64,000 bases of DNA, from NCBI GenBank assembly GCA_024707015.1, contig JANGFR010000004.1, forward strand, positions 1 to 64,000. The letters run 5' to 3'. Of the stretch, positions 1-8,371 are shown in pieces (within the stretch, counting starts at the first letter, position 1; the number at the start of each line of letters is the position of its first letter). Position numbers and translations under genes: made by a program. The notes under the pieces were generated by a model. It was given only the letters and a program-made list of their open reading frames with translations, was not told the origin of the DNA and did no database searches. The DNA comes from Candidatus Culexarchaeum yellowstonense. GTDB taxonomy: Archaea; Thermoproteota; Methanomethylicia; Culexarchaeales; Culexarchaeaceae.

Positions 1-2
1 TC

Positions 3-206
3 TTCAACGCCACAGACACCATAGCAATGAAATTAGGCATCAACGAGCTACCATTATGGTGGAGAGCAGCATGGGTCCTACATGTAGAAGGATTCCACGA
101 AGCCAAACTCAACAGTGAAAGAGTTAAAAAGGACTCAAAATACATAGAGGCAATAGTAAATCTCGCAAAAAGTTTACGAGAAGAAGCATGCAAAACAAAA
201 CAGTGA
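3..206 (+). CDS. C-terminal fragment of a PaREP1-like protein (cut by window edge)
   Basis: An open frame runs in from the left edge and ends at a TGA at 204-206, giving the last 67 residues of a protein. The visible part contains LWWRAAWVLHVEGFHEAKLN followed by a charged helix. The aromatic and His-rich block before a helical tail resembles the C-terminus of archaeal PaREP1-family proteins, whose function is unknown. This is a resemblance by eye and could be wrong. The start lies outside the window. Confidence 0.45.
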   Translation, partial: FNATDTIAMKLGINELPLWWRAAWVLHVEGFHEAKLNSERVKKDSKYIEAIVNLAKSLREEACKTKQ

Positions 207-305
207 GATGAAATGTCTTATCCCATAAGCAATCTTGTTAGTAAAATTGACTTTGAAGCTATGAATGCCCTACAATCTTGACCAACACTCCTCAAGACTA
301 TTTCA

Positions 306-572
306 ATGCTATTGGAGAAGGCAAGCAGCTTCATGGAGGAAATTGGATTACGCTTAGGCAAACATTTCCAATTTGAAATTTCAAGGTGGATTGATTATGA
401 AGTGGAGGACGGGAGTTACATGCAAATCAAAGTAACACTACTCGAAGCTGGAATGAAATTGATGGACGAAAAGGGGATAGATAAATTCATGATACTTGAA
501 ACCCTCACATCAATGGCAACACAAATACTACCACAAGAAGTACGTCGGGAAATCGTAATCATGGTGGAGTAA
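306..572 (+). CDS. small hypothetical protein
   Basis: An 88-residue frame, acidic, predicted mixed alpha/beta, with no motif I recognise. No convincing ribosome binding site precedes the ATG and the upstream 100 bases hold only stop-rich sequence, so it may be a truncated gene. It lies in a stretch of small antitoxin-type genes and remnants (643-1574), which suggests a chromosomal region with toxin-antitoxin turnover, but the protein itself gives no functional clue. Confidence 0.4.
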   Translation: MLLEKASSFMEEIGLRLGKHFQFEISRWIDYEVEDGSYMQIKVTLLEAGMKLMDEKGIDKFMILETLTSMATQILPQEVRREIVIMVE

Positions 573-642
573 TCTTGACATTAAGTTCCTGCAAAATGCC
601 CCCTTCCCAACATTTCCTTCGAGTTCCACACAGCTCCCTCAA

Positions 643-765
643 TCAACTCCTCTTCAGGACCTCAGCAGCATACTTCAAAGCGGCAATAACATCCTCCCCC
701 TCCAATTGAGGATAATTCCCCAAGATTTCTTCAATAGTCCAACCATTGGCAAGCAGATCCAAGAT
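643..765 (-). pseudogene. DUF433-type antitoxin remnant
   Basis: Reading the minus strand from 765 gives LLANGWTIEEILGNYPQLEG followed by a helix with ALKYAAEVL. This is the core of DUF433 proteins, the usual antitoxin partners of PIN-like (DUF5615) toxins. An in-frame TAG lies directly upstream at 766-768, no start codon is available, and no toxin gene follows downstream. It is therefore a broken remnant covering only about 40 residues. Confidence 0.55.
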
Positions 766-989
766 CTATAACTCACAAATAACCCAATATAACTTTCCTG
801 AAAGAATACAAGTTTCACGCTCTAAACCCTTCCAACTACACTTCATCACTGCGTACATTATTCTTAAAGTCTACTTAGATTTAGATGCTGAGTTCAATCC
901 CCCCATTAAACATCCCATAGCCTCTCCCCACCAATTATCATAGTAGCTTTTAAATTCACCATTATACTTGCAAATTATTGGGTGAGCTT

Positions 990-1220
990 ATGAGCATTTT
1001 AAAACTTGATAAGAGGGGGAGGCTGACTTTACCGAAAAAGCTGAGGGAATCTTTGGAGATTGAGGAGGAGGTTCTCGTCATAAATGCTGGAGACCACTTA
1101 AAGCTGATCCCCCTACCCTCAAACCCATTTAAAACACTTGAGGGGACCCTAAGCATTAAGAAGCCATTCGAGGAATTGAGGAAACAGGCAGAGCTAAAAG
1201 CCGAAAAGGAAGCTTTGTAA
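990..1220 (+). CDS. AbrB/SpoVT-type antitoxin-like DNA-binding protein
   Basis: A 76-residue protein whose first half, MSILKLDKRGRLTLPKKLRE followed by a short beta segment, is the swapped-hairpin AbrB/MazE fold that binds DNA. The basic and acidic C-terminal tail is typical of VapB-type antitoxins that wrap a PIN toxin. I chose the ATG at 990 over a TTG at 978 because GGTGAG at 981-986 sits at a suitable distance in front of it. No PIN toxin gene follows, so it is an orphan antitoxin or a free-standing regulator. Confidence 0.7.
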   Translation: MSILKLDKRGRLTLPKKLRESLEIEEEVLVINAGDHLKLIPLPSNPFKTLEGTLSIKKPFEELRKQAELKAEKEAL

Positions 1221-1289
1221 CCCTTTACCTCCCCTACTGTTGCAGAAAATAATTCATTAGGGCATCCACCACCAATTTACTTTCATAAA

Positions 1290-1574
1290 CTAAATCAATC
1301 CCTTCTCCTTAAGTTCTTTTAGCATACCCTCCCTAACCTTCTCTCCAAGTTTCACGGCATCCTCCTCAGTCAATTTACTCTTCATTGAAAGCATTTCCAG
1401 TATAAGCTTCTGCAATTCCCTAAGCCTCTTAAGCTCCAATTCGAAAACCTTCAATCTAAGAAAATCCACAATCATCCTTGAAAGCTCCTCCCTCGGAATC
1501 CTTCTAACTTCCTCCTCTAATTCAGGGGGGATTTCAATCTTTAATTCCACCTTTCCACTCACCTTCCAAATCAT
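1290..1574 (-). CDS. VapB-like antitoxin (orphan)
   Basis: A 94-residue charged protein with the pattern VELKIEIPPELEEEVRRIP followed by two long amphipathic helices rich in Leu, Lys and Glu. Archaeal VapB antitoxins that pair with PIN toxins often begin with an IPPELEEE strand-helix unit like this one. No toxin reading frame adjoins it: the next gene downstream is on the other strand. The family assignment is from sequence character only. Confidence 0.55.
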   Translation of the reverse strand: MIWKVSGKVELKIEIPPELEEEVRRIPREELSRMIVDFLRLKVFELELKRLRELQKLILEMLSMKSKLTEEDAVKLGEKVREGMLKELKEKGLI

Positions 1575-1625
1575 TAAACTAGGATAATTACGTAAATTAT
1601 GTTTTCTTGGAGGGAGCCTTTTATT

Positions 1626-1922
1626 TTATCCACCATCTATGGCTATTAGGAGGGTTATTGTATCTCCATCTTTGAGTTTATGGTTTATGTCTTGTATTAC
1701 TGTGTTGTTGATTAGGGTTAGGAGGCTTTCCCTCAACCTATCTCCACCCTCGTTGAGTAGTTGTGTGAGTATACGTTTACCATGGATTTCAGCTATCTTC
1801 ACCATTAAATCCTTTAATGAGGCTTCCCCCTCAATTGTTATGGTTTCCTCCTCTAATCCCATGAGATTCTTAATGTATGGTGCGAGGTATTTGACTTTAA
1901 CCCTTATATATTTCATTTGCAA
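1626..1922 (-). CDS. MoaD/ThiS-family ubiquitin-like sulfur carrier
   Basis: A 98-residue beta-grasp-type protein ending in IAIDGG. The terminal Gly-Gly is the residue pair that is adenylated and thiocarboxylated in MoaD and ThiS. Its start overlaps the end of the upstream aldehyde oxidoreductase gene by about 20-26 bases, so the two are translationally coupled. In archaea MoaD-like carriers next to AOR genes supply dithiolene sulfur for the tungstopterin cofactor, which fits here. Two ATG codons (1922 and 1916) are possible starts; the second begins MKYIRVKVKY and matches the fold's first strand. Confidence 0.85.
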   Translation of the reverse strand: MQMKYIRVKVKYLAPYIKNLMGLEEETITIEGEASLKDLMVKIAEIHGKRILTQLLNEGGDRLRESLLTLINNTVIQDINHKLKDGDTITLLIAIDGG

Positions 1923-3825
1923 CCCATCCTAATCCAAGCTCGTATAATTTAGCCTTCGTCGGCATCCCCTCAGAATCCCATCCAGCCATTTCATAGAAGA
2001 GTTTTACTGCCCTCTGGAATCCCCCAATATCCAGCTTCTCCCCCCTCCTTGCACCAAACTCCAATTCCTCAAAGAATCTTTTTGGTAGCATATCCTCATC
2101 AGCCTTCACTCCTTCACGGATGTTGAAGCATCTTATCAAGTTGAAGGCTCTCTCACTTGCCTTCATAAGCTCCCATAAGCTTGTCTGCCACCCCGTAGAA
2201 GCATTAACAATCTCAACCAAATGGTTTGGCGTTAAAACCCCAGCTGAGTGTGGGATGAAGGTGAATTTACATATACCCAAACAGTCCAGTAACCCCCACC
2301 AAAGCATACCATAATATGTGGTTTTAACCTTCTCCGGCCCCATATCCCATCTATCCACAGCCCCCATAATACCCAGCGATTTCAAATCTTCACGTTCCCT
2401 CATATAGACTGGGTCATGTGGAGCTTGAAGGTGATCTGCACCTATGGGTGATAGGGCATACATTAAACCAACACCAACCTTACTGCGAGGCTCATGCATG
2501 GGGATCTCCTTACCCTTAACATGCAATGCAAAATTCCCTGAACCCCTACCAATAATCTCTGAAGCCCTCTTAACCCCCTCAGCAAGTATATCTCCAAACC
2601 CCTCCCTATTAACAATCTTGAGCAGCATTTTGATCATGGCATCTGCATCACCAAACCTAAGCCTAACACCGCCAGTATCCCGCTCACTTATAATCCCCCT
2701 CTCGAAACACTCCATGGCGAAAGCCAAAACAACACCAGCACTAATGGTATCCACACCATAAGCATTACAAATCTGATTAGCATAGGATATTGCATTCAAA
2801 TCTGCCACACCGCAAAGTGAACCGAAGGATGCAACAGTCTCATATTCAGGTCCACCATAAATTGGATCCGTCTCATAGGGGGGCTTAGCCTTAACCACAG
2901 CCTTACATTGAAGTGGACATGCAAAACACCCCTCCCTCCCCACAAGCAAAGTATTATTCAAAGCCTCCCCACTTATCAAATCAGCCCCATCAAAAGATCC
3001 ACCCCTAAAATGCAGTGTTGGAAGTGTACCATCCCTATTCAATGGAGATACAACCTCCCTAGTACCATAAATACTCCTAGAAACAGCCCCAGGATACTTC
3101 CTCCAATTCTCACCAAACCATCTAGCCACATCCAAAAGCTTCCTCTCATCATGGAAGCTGAAAGGCCTCCTAGAACCCTTAACCACAACACCCTTAAGCC
3201 TCTTAGAACCCATAACAGCACCCAAACCACCCCTACCAGCAGCATAACGATTATCAAACATTACATTCGCAAACCTAACAAGCTTCTCCCCAGCAGGACC
3301 AATACATGCAACCCTAACAACAGATTCACCCAACTCCCCCCTAACAGCATCAGCAAACTCCCCAGTCCTCAAACCCCAAAGATGCGAAGCATCCCTCAAC
3401 TCAGCCAAACCATCCCTAACCCACAAATAAACAGGCCTCTCAGACGCCCCCTCAAAAATTATGGCATCAAAACCGGAAAACTTCATCTCCACAGCAAAGA
3501 AGCCGCCAGCCTCAGCCTCCCCATAAGTATAGGTGAGAGGAGACTTAGCACCCACACTAACCCTACTAACACCAGCCACAGGAACACCAGTCACAACACT
3601 AGTGGCAAAAACAAGCTTATTCTCAGGCCCAAATGGATCCACACCAGGCTTCAACTCCCTAAAAAGCACATAAGCACAGAAACCCCTACCACCCAAAAAA
3701 GCCCTATAAACCTCCTCAGAAACATCTTCAACCCTAACCTCACCAGTGGAAAGATTAACCCTAAGCCACCTACCATTAAACCCAAAAGGCAAAACAACAC
3801 ACCCAAAACAAAATATAACAAACAC
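1897..3825 (-). CDS. aor: aldehyde:ferredoxin oxidoreductase (tungsten enzyme)
   Basis: This roughly 630-residue enzyme oxidises aldehydes to carboxylates with ferredoxin as acceptor, using tungstopterin and one 4Fe-4S cluster. N-terminal NGRWLRVNLSTGE, GGRGF, AGRGGLGAVMGSKRLK and the cluster ligands in CFACPLQC (about residue 298) plus CLGIC (about 511) are typical of AOR domains 1-3. The first 11 residues are unlike the family. A TTG at 3790-3792, with GGGTG upstream, would give the usual start just before NGRW and is probably correct. The MoaD-like gene follows in the same operon. The substrate cannot be told from sequence. Confidence 0.92.
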   Translation of the reverse strand: MFVIFCFGCVVLPFGFNGRWLRVNLSTGEVRVEDVSEEVYRAFLGGRGFCAYVLFRELKPGVDPFGPENKLVFATSVVTGVPVAGVSRVSVGAKSPLTYTYGEAEAGGFFAVEMKFSGFDAIIFEGASERPVYLWVRDGLAELRDASHLWGLRTGEFADAVRGELGESVVRVACIGPAGEKLVRFANVMFDNRYAAGRGGLGAVMGSKRLKGVVVKGSRRPFSFHDERKLLDVARWFGENWRKYPGAVSRSIYGTREVVSPLNRDGTLPTLHFRGGSFDGADLISGEALNNTLLVGREGCFACPLQCKAVVKAKPPYETDPIYGGPEYETVASFGSLCGVADLNAISYANQICNAYGVDTISAGVVLAFAMECFERGIISERDTGGVRLRFGDADAMIKMLLKIVNREGFGDILAEGVKRASEIIGRGSGNFALHVKGKEIPMHEPRSKVGVGLMYALSPIGADHLQAPHDPVYMREREDLKSLGIMGAVDRWDMGPEKVKTTYYGMLWWGLLDCLGICKFTFIPHSAGVLTPNHLVEIVNASTGWQTSLWELMKASERAFNLIRCFNIREGVKADEDMLPKRFFEELEFGARRGEKLDIGGFQRAVKLFYEMAGWDSEGMPTKAKLYELGLGWVANEIYKG

Positions 3826-3873
3826 ACCACTTAAAACTTATGAAAAACAACACCCAAAAACATTCCCATCCAA

Positions 3874-4584
3874 TCAAAGGATAAACTCCACAACCCTCCC
3901 CACAGCCTCATCCACCAATTCCTTAACATCATCTTGACTTATATTGACAGATTTAAACTTGAAAACCTCCCTCCCCAAATATTCATTGAATAGTTTGCAA
4001 CCATACTTTATCAATGTCCACACCCTCAAATCCGTTTTAGACACCCTCCTCCACCTCCCAAGCATCTTCAACTTATCGAAATCCACTTCATCCCTCCTAA
4101 AGTATAGGATTGCGAAGGCATCCATGAAAGACCATTCAGCCAGGCAATCAACTATACAAGGCTCCAAAGCCTCAACAAATAAACCATCAACCCCCACATA
4201 CTCGTAAGGTATCCTCCTATGAAACTCAACCTCAAAATTCCAACCCATACTCTTCGCGAAAGCTTCCAAAGCCCTCCCATAAGATTTATCATCAACAGCC
4301 AAGTGGAAAACATCTCTATGAATGAAATCATAATTCCATATGCTTGCAGCAGTCTGCTTAACCACAACCTTAAACCCCCTATCCACAGCCAAAAACTCCC
4401 AAACATCCCTATAGCTTGTTGGAATCCAATACCAACCCCAAACCACACGCTTAACCACACCACACCTACTCAACCTATACAAATACTCCTTAGCCCTAGG
4501 ATGAATCTTCCGCGCATAATTCAAACTAAACAAACTCCCAAACCAATCCCTCAACAACCTAACCCTAAAATCATCCAAATACAT
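3874..4584 (-). CDS. AbiEi-like winged-helix protein (putative antitoxin/regulator)
   Basis: A 236-residue protein. The ATG at 4584 follows GGTGACTTT, a good ribosome binding site, so the 37 extra residues of the longest frame are excluded. Residues 20-50 (ARKIHPRAKEYLYRLSRCGV then WGWYWIP) look like a winged helix with a beta wing, and the body resembles the AbiEi_4 type found in archaeal AbiE-like antitoxin genes. No nucleotidyltransferase (AbiEii) toxin lies next to it. A decayed copy of part of this gene lies just upstream at about 4687-4800. Confidence 0.5.
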   Translation of the reverse strand: MYLDDFRVRLLRDWFGSLFSLNYARKIHPRAKEYLYRLSRCGVVKRVVWGWYWIPTSYRDVWEFLAVDRGFKVVVKQTAASIWNYDFIHRDVFHLAVDDKSYGRALEAFAKSMGWNFEVEFHRRIPYEYVGVDGLFVEALEPCIVDCLAEWSFMDAFAILYFRRDEVDFDKLKMLGRWRRVSKTDLRVWTLIKYGCKLFNEYLGREVFKFKSVNISQDDVKELVDEAVGRVVEFIL

Positions 4585-4686
4585 AAAGTCACCTTCAAAA
4601 ATAAATTGGCACACAACCAATTTAAAACTTCCCCCATCCCAGCAAGTTAAAGCCCCCTTTAATATTGAATGAAAACTCAAACATAG

Positions 4687-4800
4687 AATGCCCACACCCT
4701 CAAATCTGTTTTAGACACCCTCCACCCCCCCCAAAATATAAGGTCTAATATGTCCATGAATGAAAAAGAGAAAACCAGCCACAAAATCTTATTTAAATTT
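4687..4800 (-). pseudogene. remnant of a second copy of the AbiEi-like gene
   Basis: On the plus strand, CACACCCTCAAATC-GTTTTAGACACCCTCC occurs at about 4020-4049, inside the neighbouring gene, and again at about 4690-4719 with one substitution. Similarity resumes after a gap around TCCATGAA (4752 versus 4121). Read on the minus strand the fragment still encodes W-R-V-S-K-T-D-L-R-V-W, the C-terminal motif of the adjacent protein. Nothing else of the gene survives, so this is a deleted and degraded duplicate. Confidence 0.5.
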
Positions 4801-4914
4801 TAGTATCTAATTCAAAATTCTTTATAAAAACGGCTTAGATTCTTAAAGTTATGAGGTTAGCATAGAGTTCTGCAAAAAAATTAAGGGAAAAAATTAAATT
4901 AAACCACAAAGAAA

Positions 4915-7566
4915 ATGATAGAGCTGTTTCTTATGGAGTGGCACGCCCTTCCACTGCAAGAAGTAGTCCGGCAATTAGAAACTGACCCCAATAGGGGATT
5001 AGAAGATGCAGAGGCAAATCGAAGGCTTGAAAGGTTTGGAGCAAACCTTCTCATCAAAGAAAGGGAAATCAGTTTCTTAGGAATAGTTCGCGAAGAGATC
5101 ACAGAGCCCATGATTCTCCTTCTCCTAGCTGTGGGTGTTCTCTACAGTTTTTGGGGCGAGCTGCGAGATGCCTTAACTATCTTCGCTATTATTCTTGCAC
5201 TGGTTTTCATCGAAGTTTGGAACGAGTTTCGAGCAAAACGTTCAATCGAGGCACTGAAAAGATTAGCTTCCCCTTCAACCATCGTGGTAAGAAGTGGTCG
5301 CCCACAAGAAATCCAAACTTCCGAACTTGTTCCAGGTGACCTAATACTCTTAAAGGTTGGTCAAAGGATACCAGCTGATGCGAGACTTGTTGAAGCATAT
5401 GGTCTCCAAATCGACGAATCTTCTCTTACTGGCGAATCATTCCCTATCCCTAAAGACGCTATGGTTGTTTTACCTGAAAAGACAGAAATCGCAGATCGAA
5501 AAAACATGATCTTCGCAGGAACGATTGTTGTCAGAGGTCAGGGCAAAGCAATTGTCGTAGCCACCGGACCTAATACAGAATTAGGAAGAGTGGGCAAACT
5601 TGCCCAAGAGGTCAAAGAGCCCAAAACACCACTACAACTGGCCATGAAACAGCTTTCAAGCTCGCTCCTCTGGATTGCCCTCTTCTTCAGCATGCTCATT
5701 CCACTGCTTGGAATTGTCAGAGGACTGAATTGGCAGCAAATGGTTCTCACTGGCCTCTCACTTGCCTTCGCCACAATACCCGAGGAGATGCCTATAATCA
5801 TTACAATGGTGCTTGGACTAGGCGCTCTCACCCTCTCTAAAAAACATGCCTTGGTCAAGCGCTTACGTGCAGCGGAAACCTTGGGAAGCGTGACAGTTAT
5901 AGCCACTGACAAGACCGGAACCATTACGCAGAATAAATTGACCATAAAGGGCTTCTATTTTGATGACAAGATTTCTCAAATTGACAACCCTAGGGAGATT
6001 CCTAAAAAGCTGTTGGAAACAGCTCTCCTGGCAGAAGGCATTTTCACGGTTCTTGAGGACGAGAAAGCATCATTGAGAAACTCTTTGCAAAGAGCCATTC
6101 TTGATGCGGCGCAAGAAGCCGGCATTAACGTTCGGGAATTGCAAAGTAGCTACGTACTCAGAGATGAGCTCAGCTTTGACAACACACGGAAGATGGCTTC
6201 CTACATCTATGAACATGACAACACACTCCACATCTTCTCCAGCGGAGCACCCGAAGTAATCCTTGAAAGATCCCTCAAAATATGGAAAAATAATAAAGAA
6301 CTGGATCTATGTACCAAGGACAAAGAAGAAATAAAAGATGCCATCTCCATTATGGCTCGCAGAGGCTGGAGACTTCTAGGGTTTGGCCTTCGAAGAATCT
6401 CTAATAAAGATGGGCCATGGACAGAGGATCTGGAAAGGGGTCTAATCTTCGTCGGCATCATTGGTTTTATTGACCCTCCGAGACCAGAAGTCAAAGATGC
6501 CATCCACTCCTGTCGTAATGCAGGAATAAGGGTTGTAATGATCACTGGCGACCACCCAGAAACAGCTAGAGCCATCGCTAGAGAAGTGGGAATCGATAAT
6601 AGCCAAATTCTATCTGGAATCGAAATTTCCAAGATGAACGATGAAGAATTAAAGAAAGCACTAAAGACTACTTCCATATTCGCCAGAACCACCCCTGAAC
6701 ACAAGCTACGCATTGTACGCTCTTTGAGAGAGGAAGGGGAAATCGTTGCAGTGACAGGAGACGGCATCAACGACGCTCCAGCTCTTAAGGAGGCTGACAT
6801 AGGCATAGCCATGGGCATCCGAGGCACAGATGTCGCTAAAGAAGCCGCCGACATGATTTTGACAGACGACAATTTCGCCACCATTGCAATAGCAGTTAGA
6901 GAAGGGAGAAAAATATACGACAATCTAAGGAAGGCAGTGCGCTACTACCTTGCCTGCAAAGTAGCACTGGTATCCAGCTTCCTCCTCCCAATCATTCTGG
7001 GCGTCCCCCTACCCTTTGCTCCTATTCAGATCATTGTCTTGGAGCTCTTCATGGATCTCGCAGCCTCAGCAACATTCACCGCAGAACCAGAAGAACATGA
7101 CGTAATGGTTAGACCACCACGCAACCCAAAGGAAAAATTCATGACAAAAGCTATGTGGAACAGTATATTCACAAGCGCCCTAGGACTCTTCTTAGCAGTC
7201 ACAGTAAGCTACCTATTCCACTGGTATCAAAATTACAGTCTTATCCAAGCGCAGACCGCCGCCTTCGCAACTTGGATGCTTGGACACATCTTCCTAGCTC
7301 TTAACCTAAGATCTGAAAAAGAGCCACTTCACCACATGAGCCTCACCTCAAACAAACCCATGCTAATATGGATTGTCATCGTAGTTCTCGCCCTATCCCT
7401 AAGCGTCAACCTTGCCCCCCTCCAAAAATCCTTAAAAATCACTTCCCTCCCCATGACAAGCTGGATCCTAATCATAGTAGCATCATTCATGGCAACCTTC
7501 TGGATGGAAGCTAAAAAAATCCTACAAAGCACTATCATACAAGAAACACAGAAAACGAGAATTTAA
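4915..7566 (+). CDS. P-type cation-transporting ATPase (P2-like)
   Basis: An 883-residue ATP-driven cation pump. Visible are the N-terminal cation-ATPase domain (residues 5-60), TGES of the actuator domain (about 170), the phosphorylation motif DKTGT (about 331), TGDGINDAP of the hinge (about 613) and about ten membrane segments. The M4 ion-site motif reads PEEMP (about 288) instead of the PEGLP of P2A calcium pumps, and M6 reads LELFMDLAAS, so the ion is uncertain. An ATG at 4933 (MEWHALPLQEV) matches the usual family start better than 4915. Codon usage looks more C-ending and bacterial-like than nearby genes, hinting at transfer. Confidence 0.93.
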   Translation: MIELFLMEWHALPLQEVVRQLETDPNRGLEDAEANRRLERFGANLLIKEREISFLGIVREEITEPMILLLLAVGVLYSFWGELRDALTIFAIILALVFIEVWNEFRAKRSIEALKRLASPSTIVVRSGRPQEIQTSELVPGDLILLKVGQRIPADARLVEAYGLQIDESSLTGESFPIPKDAMVVLPEKTEIADRKNMIFAGTIVVRGQGKAIVVATGPNTELGRVGKLAQEVKEPKTPLQLAMKQLSSSLLWIALFFSMLIPLLGIVRGLNWQQMVLTGLSLAFATIPEEMPIIITMVLGLGALTLSKKHALVKRLRAAETLGSVTVIATDKTGTITQNKLTIKGFYFDDKISQIDNPREIPKKLLETALLAEGIFTVLEDEKASLRNSLQRAILDAAQEAGINVRELQSSYVLRDELSFDNTRKMASYIYEHDNTLHIFSSGAPEVILERSLKIWKNNKELDLCTKDKEEIKDAISIMARRGWRLLGFGLRRISNKDGPWTEDLERGLIFVGIIGFIDPPRPEVKDAIHSCRNAGIRVVMITGDHPETARAIAREVGIDNSQILSGIEISKMNDEELKKALKTTSIFARTTPEHKLRIVRSLREEGEIVAVTGDGINDAPALKEADIGIAMGIRGTDVAKEAADMILTDDNFATIAIAVREGRKIYDNLRKAVRYYLACKVALVSSFLLPIILGVPLPFAPIQIIVLELFMDLAASATFTAEPEEHDVMVRPPRNPKEKFMTKAMWNSIFTSALGLFLAVTVSYLFHWYQNYSLIQAQTAAFATWMLGHIFLALNLRSEKEPLHHMSLTSNKPMLIWIVIVVLALSLSVNLAPLQKSLKITSLPMTSWILIIVASFMATFWMEAKKILQSTIIQETQKTRI

Positions 7567-8371
7567 ACCGAAGTTAGCCTCATTTCCTTTAAACACATCC
7601 ATGAGTTCACCATACCCAAGAAATCAAATTCAAACCTGCTTCCCTATCGCAAAAACCGCTTAACCTTGTGCTCATTGCTGGAAGCCTTCGAAAAATGGAG
7701 AAGATCAAGATTGTTATATCATGATATTTTAATGTAAATGGTAATGGGAAGAATCTAAAAATGAGCATAAAAATCGAAGGCCAACAACCATGGAATCCTG
7801 AAAAGAGAACCAACACTAACAAACAATAAACTAACCCTCCTCACAAAACCAGTAATAGGAGGAAAAGGTGATATTCAACATAACCTCAACCCAACTGAAA
7901 GAAGCCGACCCAATCCTAAAAAACACCAGTAATATCATTCTAATATCTATCAGATATCAATCAATACATTCAACTAACAATTAAACAATATAAAATCGAT
8001 ATCCACCAGATATCAAGTATAAGAATAGACCATCAGTCTCAAAACCAAATTCATGAAACCCCAAACAAACCGTAAACATAACAGCATACCCACATACGAT
8101 TTACTCAAAACACCAAACTCAAAAAAGAACTAAACCCCCATAAAAAACAATGAAACAACACCCTCCAACCAAAATGCCACCATTCTTCACAGATGAAGCC
8201 CAAGAAACCTTTCAGAAATCTACACCCAAATTCCTCAATAAAAATGAAACTCTAACACCCAAAAACAAGTCAACTAAAAACAATGTTGTAAAATGAAGAA
8301 TTAAAAAGTAGAATGTGTTGACATTAAGATAATTCAAAAGATGTGTAAGTCACTAACTTTAAAGATTTGAT
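7567..8371. other. 800-base AT-rich spacer without a convincing gene
   Basis: Only very short frames are present. One of 38 codons starts at a GTG at about 7870 behind AGGAGGAAAAG, a strong-looking ribosome binding site, but the peptide has no recognisable feature. The stretch carries two copies of a 15-base motif (7943 and 7999) and separates the P-type ATPase from the defence island. Confidence 0.5.
7943..8013. repeat. two copies of the dyad ATATC-YAYCA-GATAT
   Basis: ATATCTATCAGATAT at 7943-7957 and ATATCCACCAGATAT at 7999-8013 are 13/15 identical and each has inverted arms ATATC/GATAT around five bases. Their centres are 56 bases apart. Such paired dyads are typical of regulator or recombinase binding sites. 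They lie at the edge of the defence island and outside any gene. Their role is unknown. Confidence 0.55.

Noticed and set aside
2908-3834. 308-codon plus-strand open frame over the aldehyde oxidoreductase gene
   Set aside because: Its composition is Pro/Thr/Asn-rich without any domain, as expected for the antisense of a gene with biased codons; the minus-strand AOR is unmistakable.
6207-6923. 238-codon minus-strand frame in the P-type ATPase gene
   Set aside because: Ser/Met-rich antisense shadow with no recognisable fold.
7740-7960. Short frames behind AGGAGGAAAAG in the 7.6-8.4 kb spacer
   Set aside because: The ribosome-site-like sequence is attractive, but the 38-codon peptide shows no conserved character, so it is mentioned only as part of the spacer.
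7943-8013. CRISPR array
   Set aside because: Only two 15-base copies with dyad symmetry and no regular spacers; no cas genes in the window.
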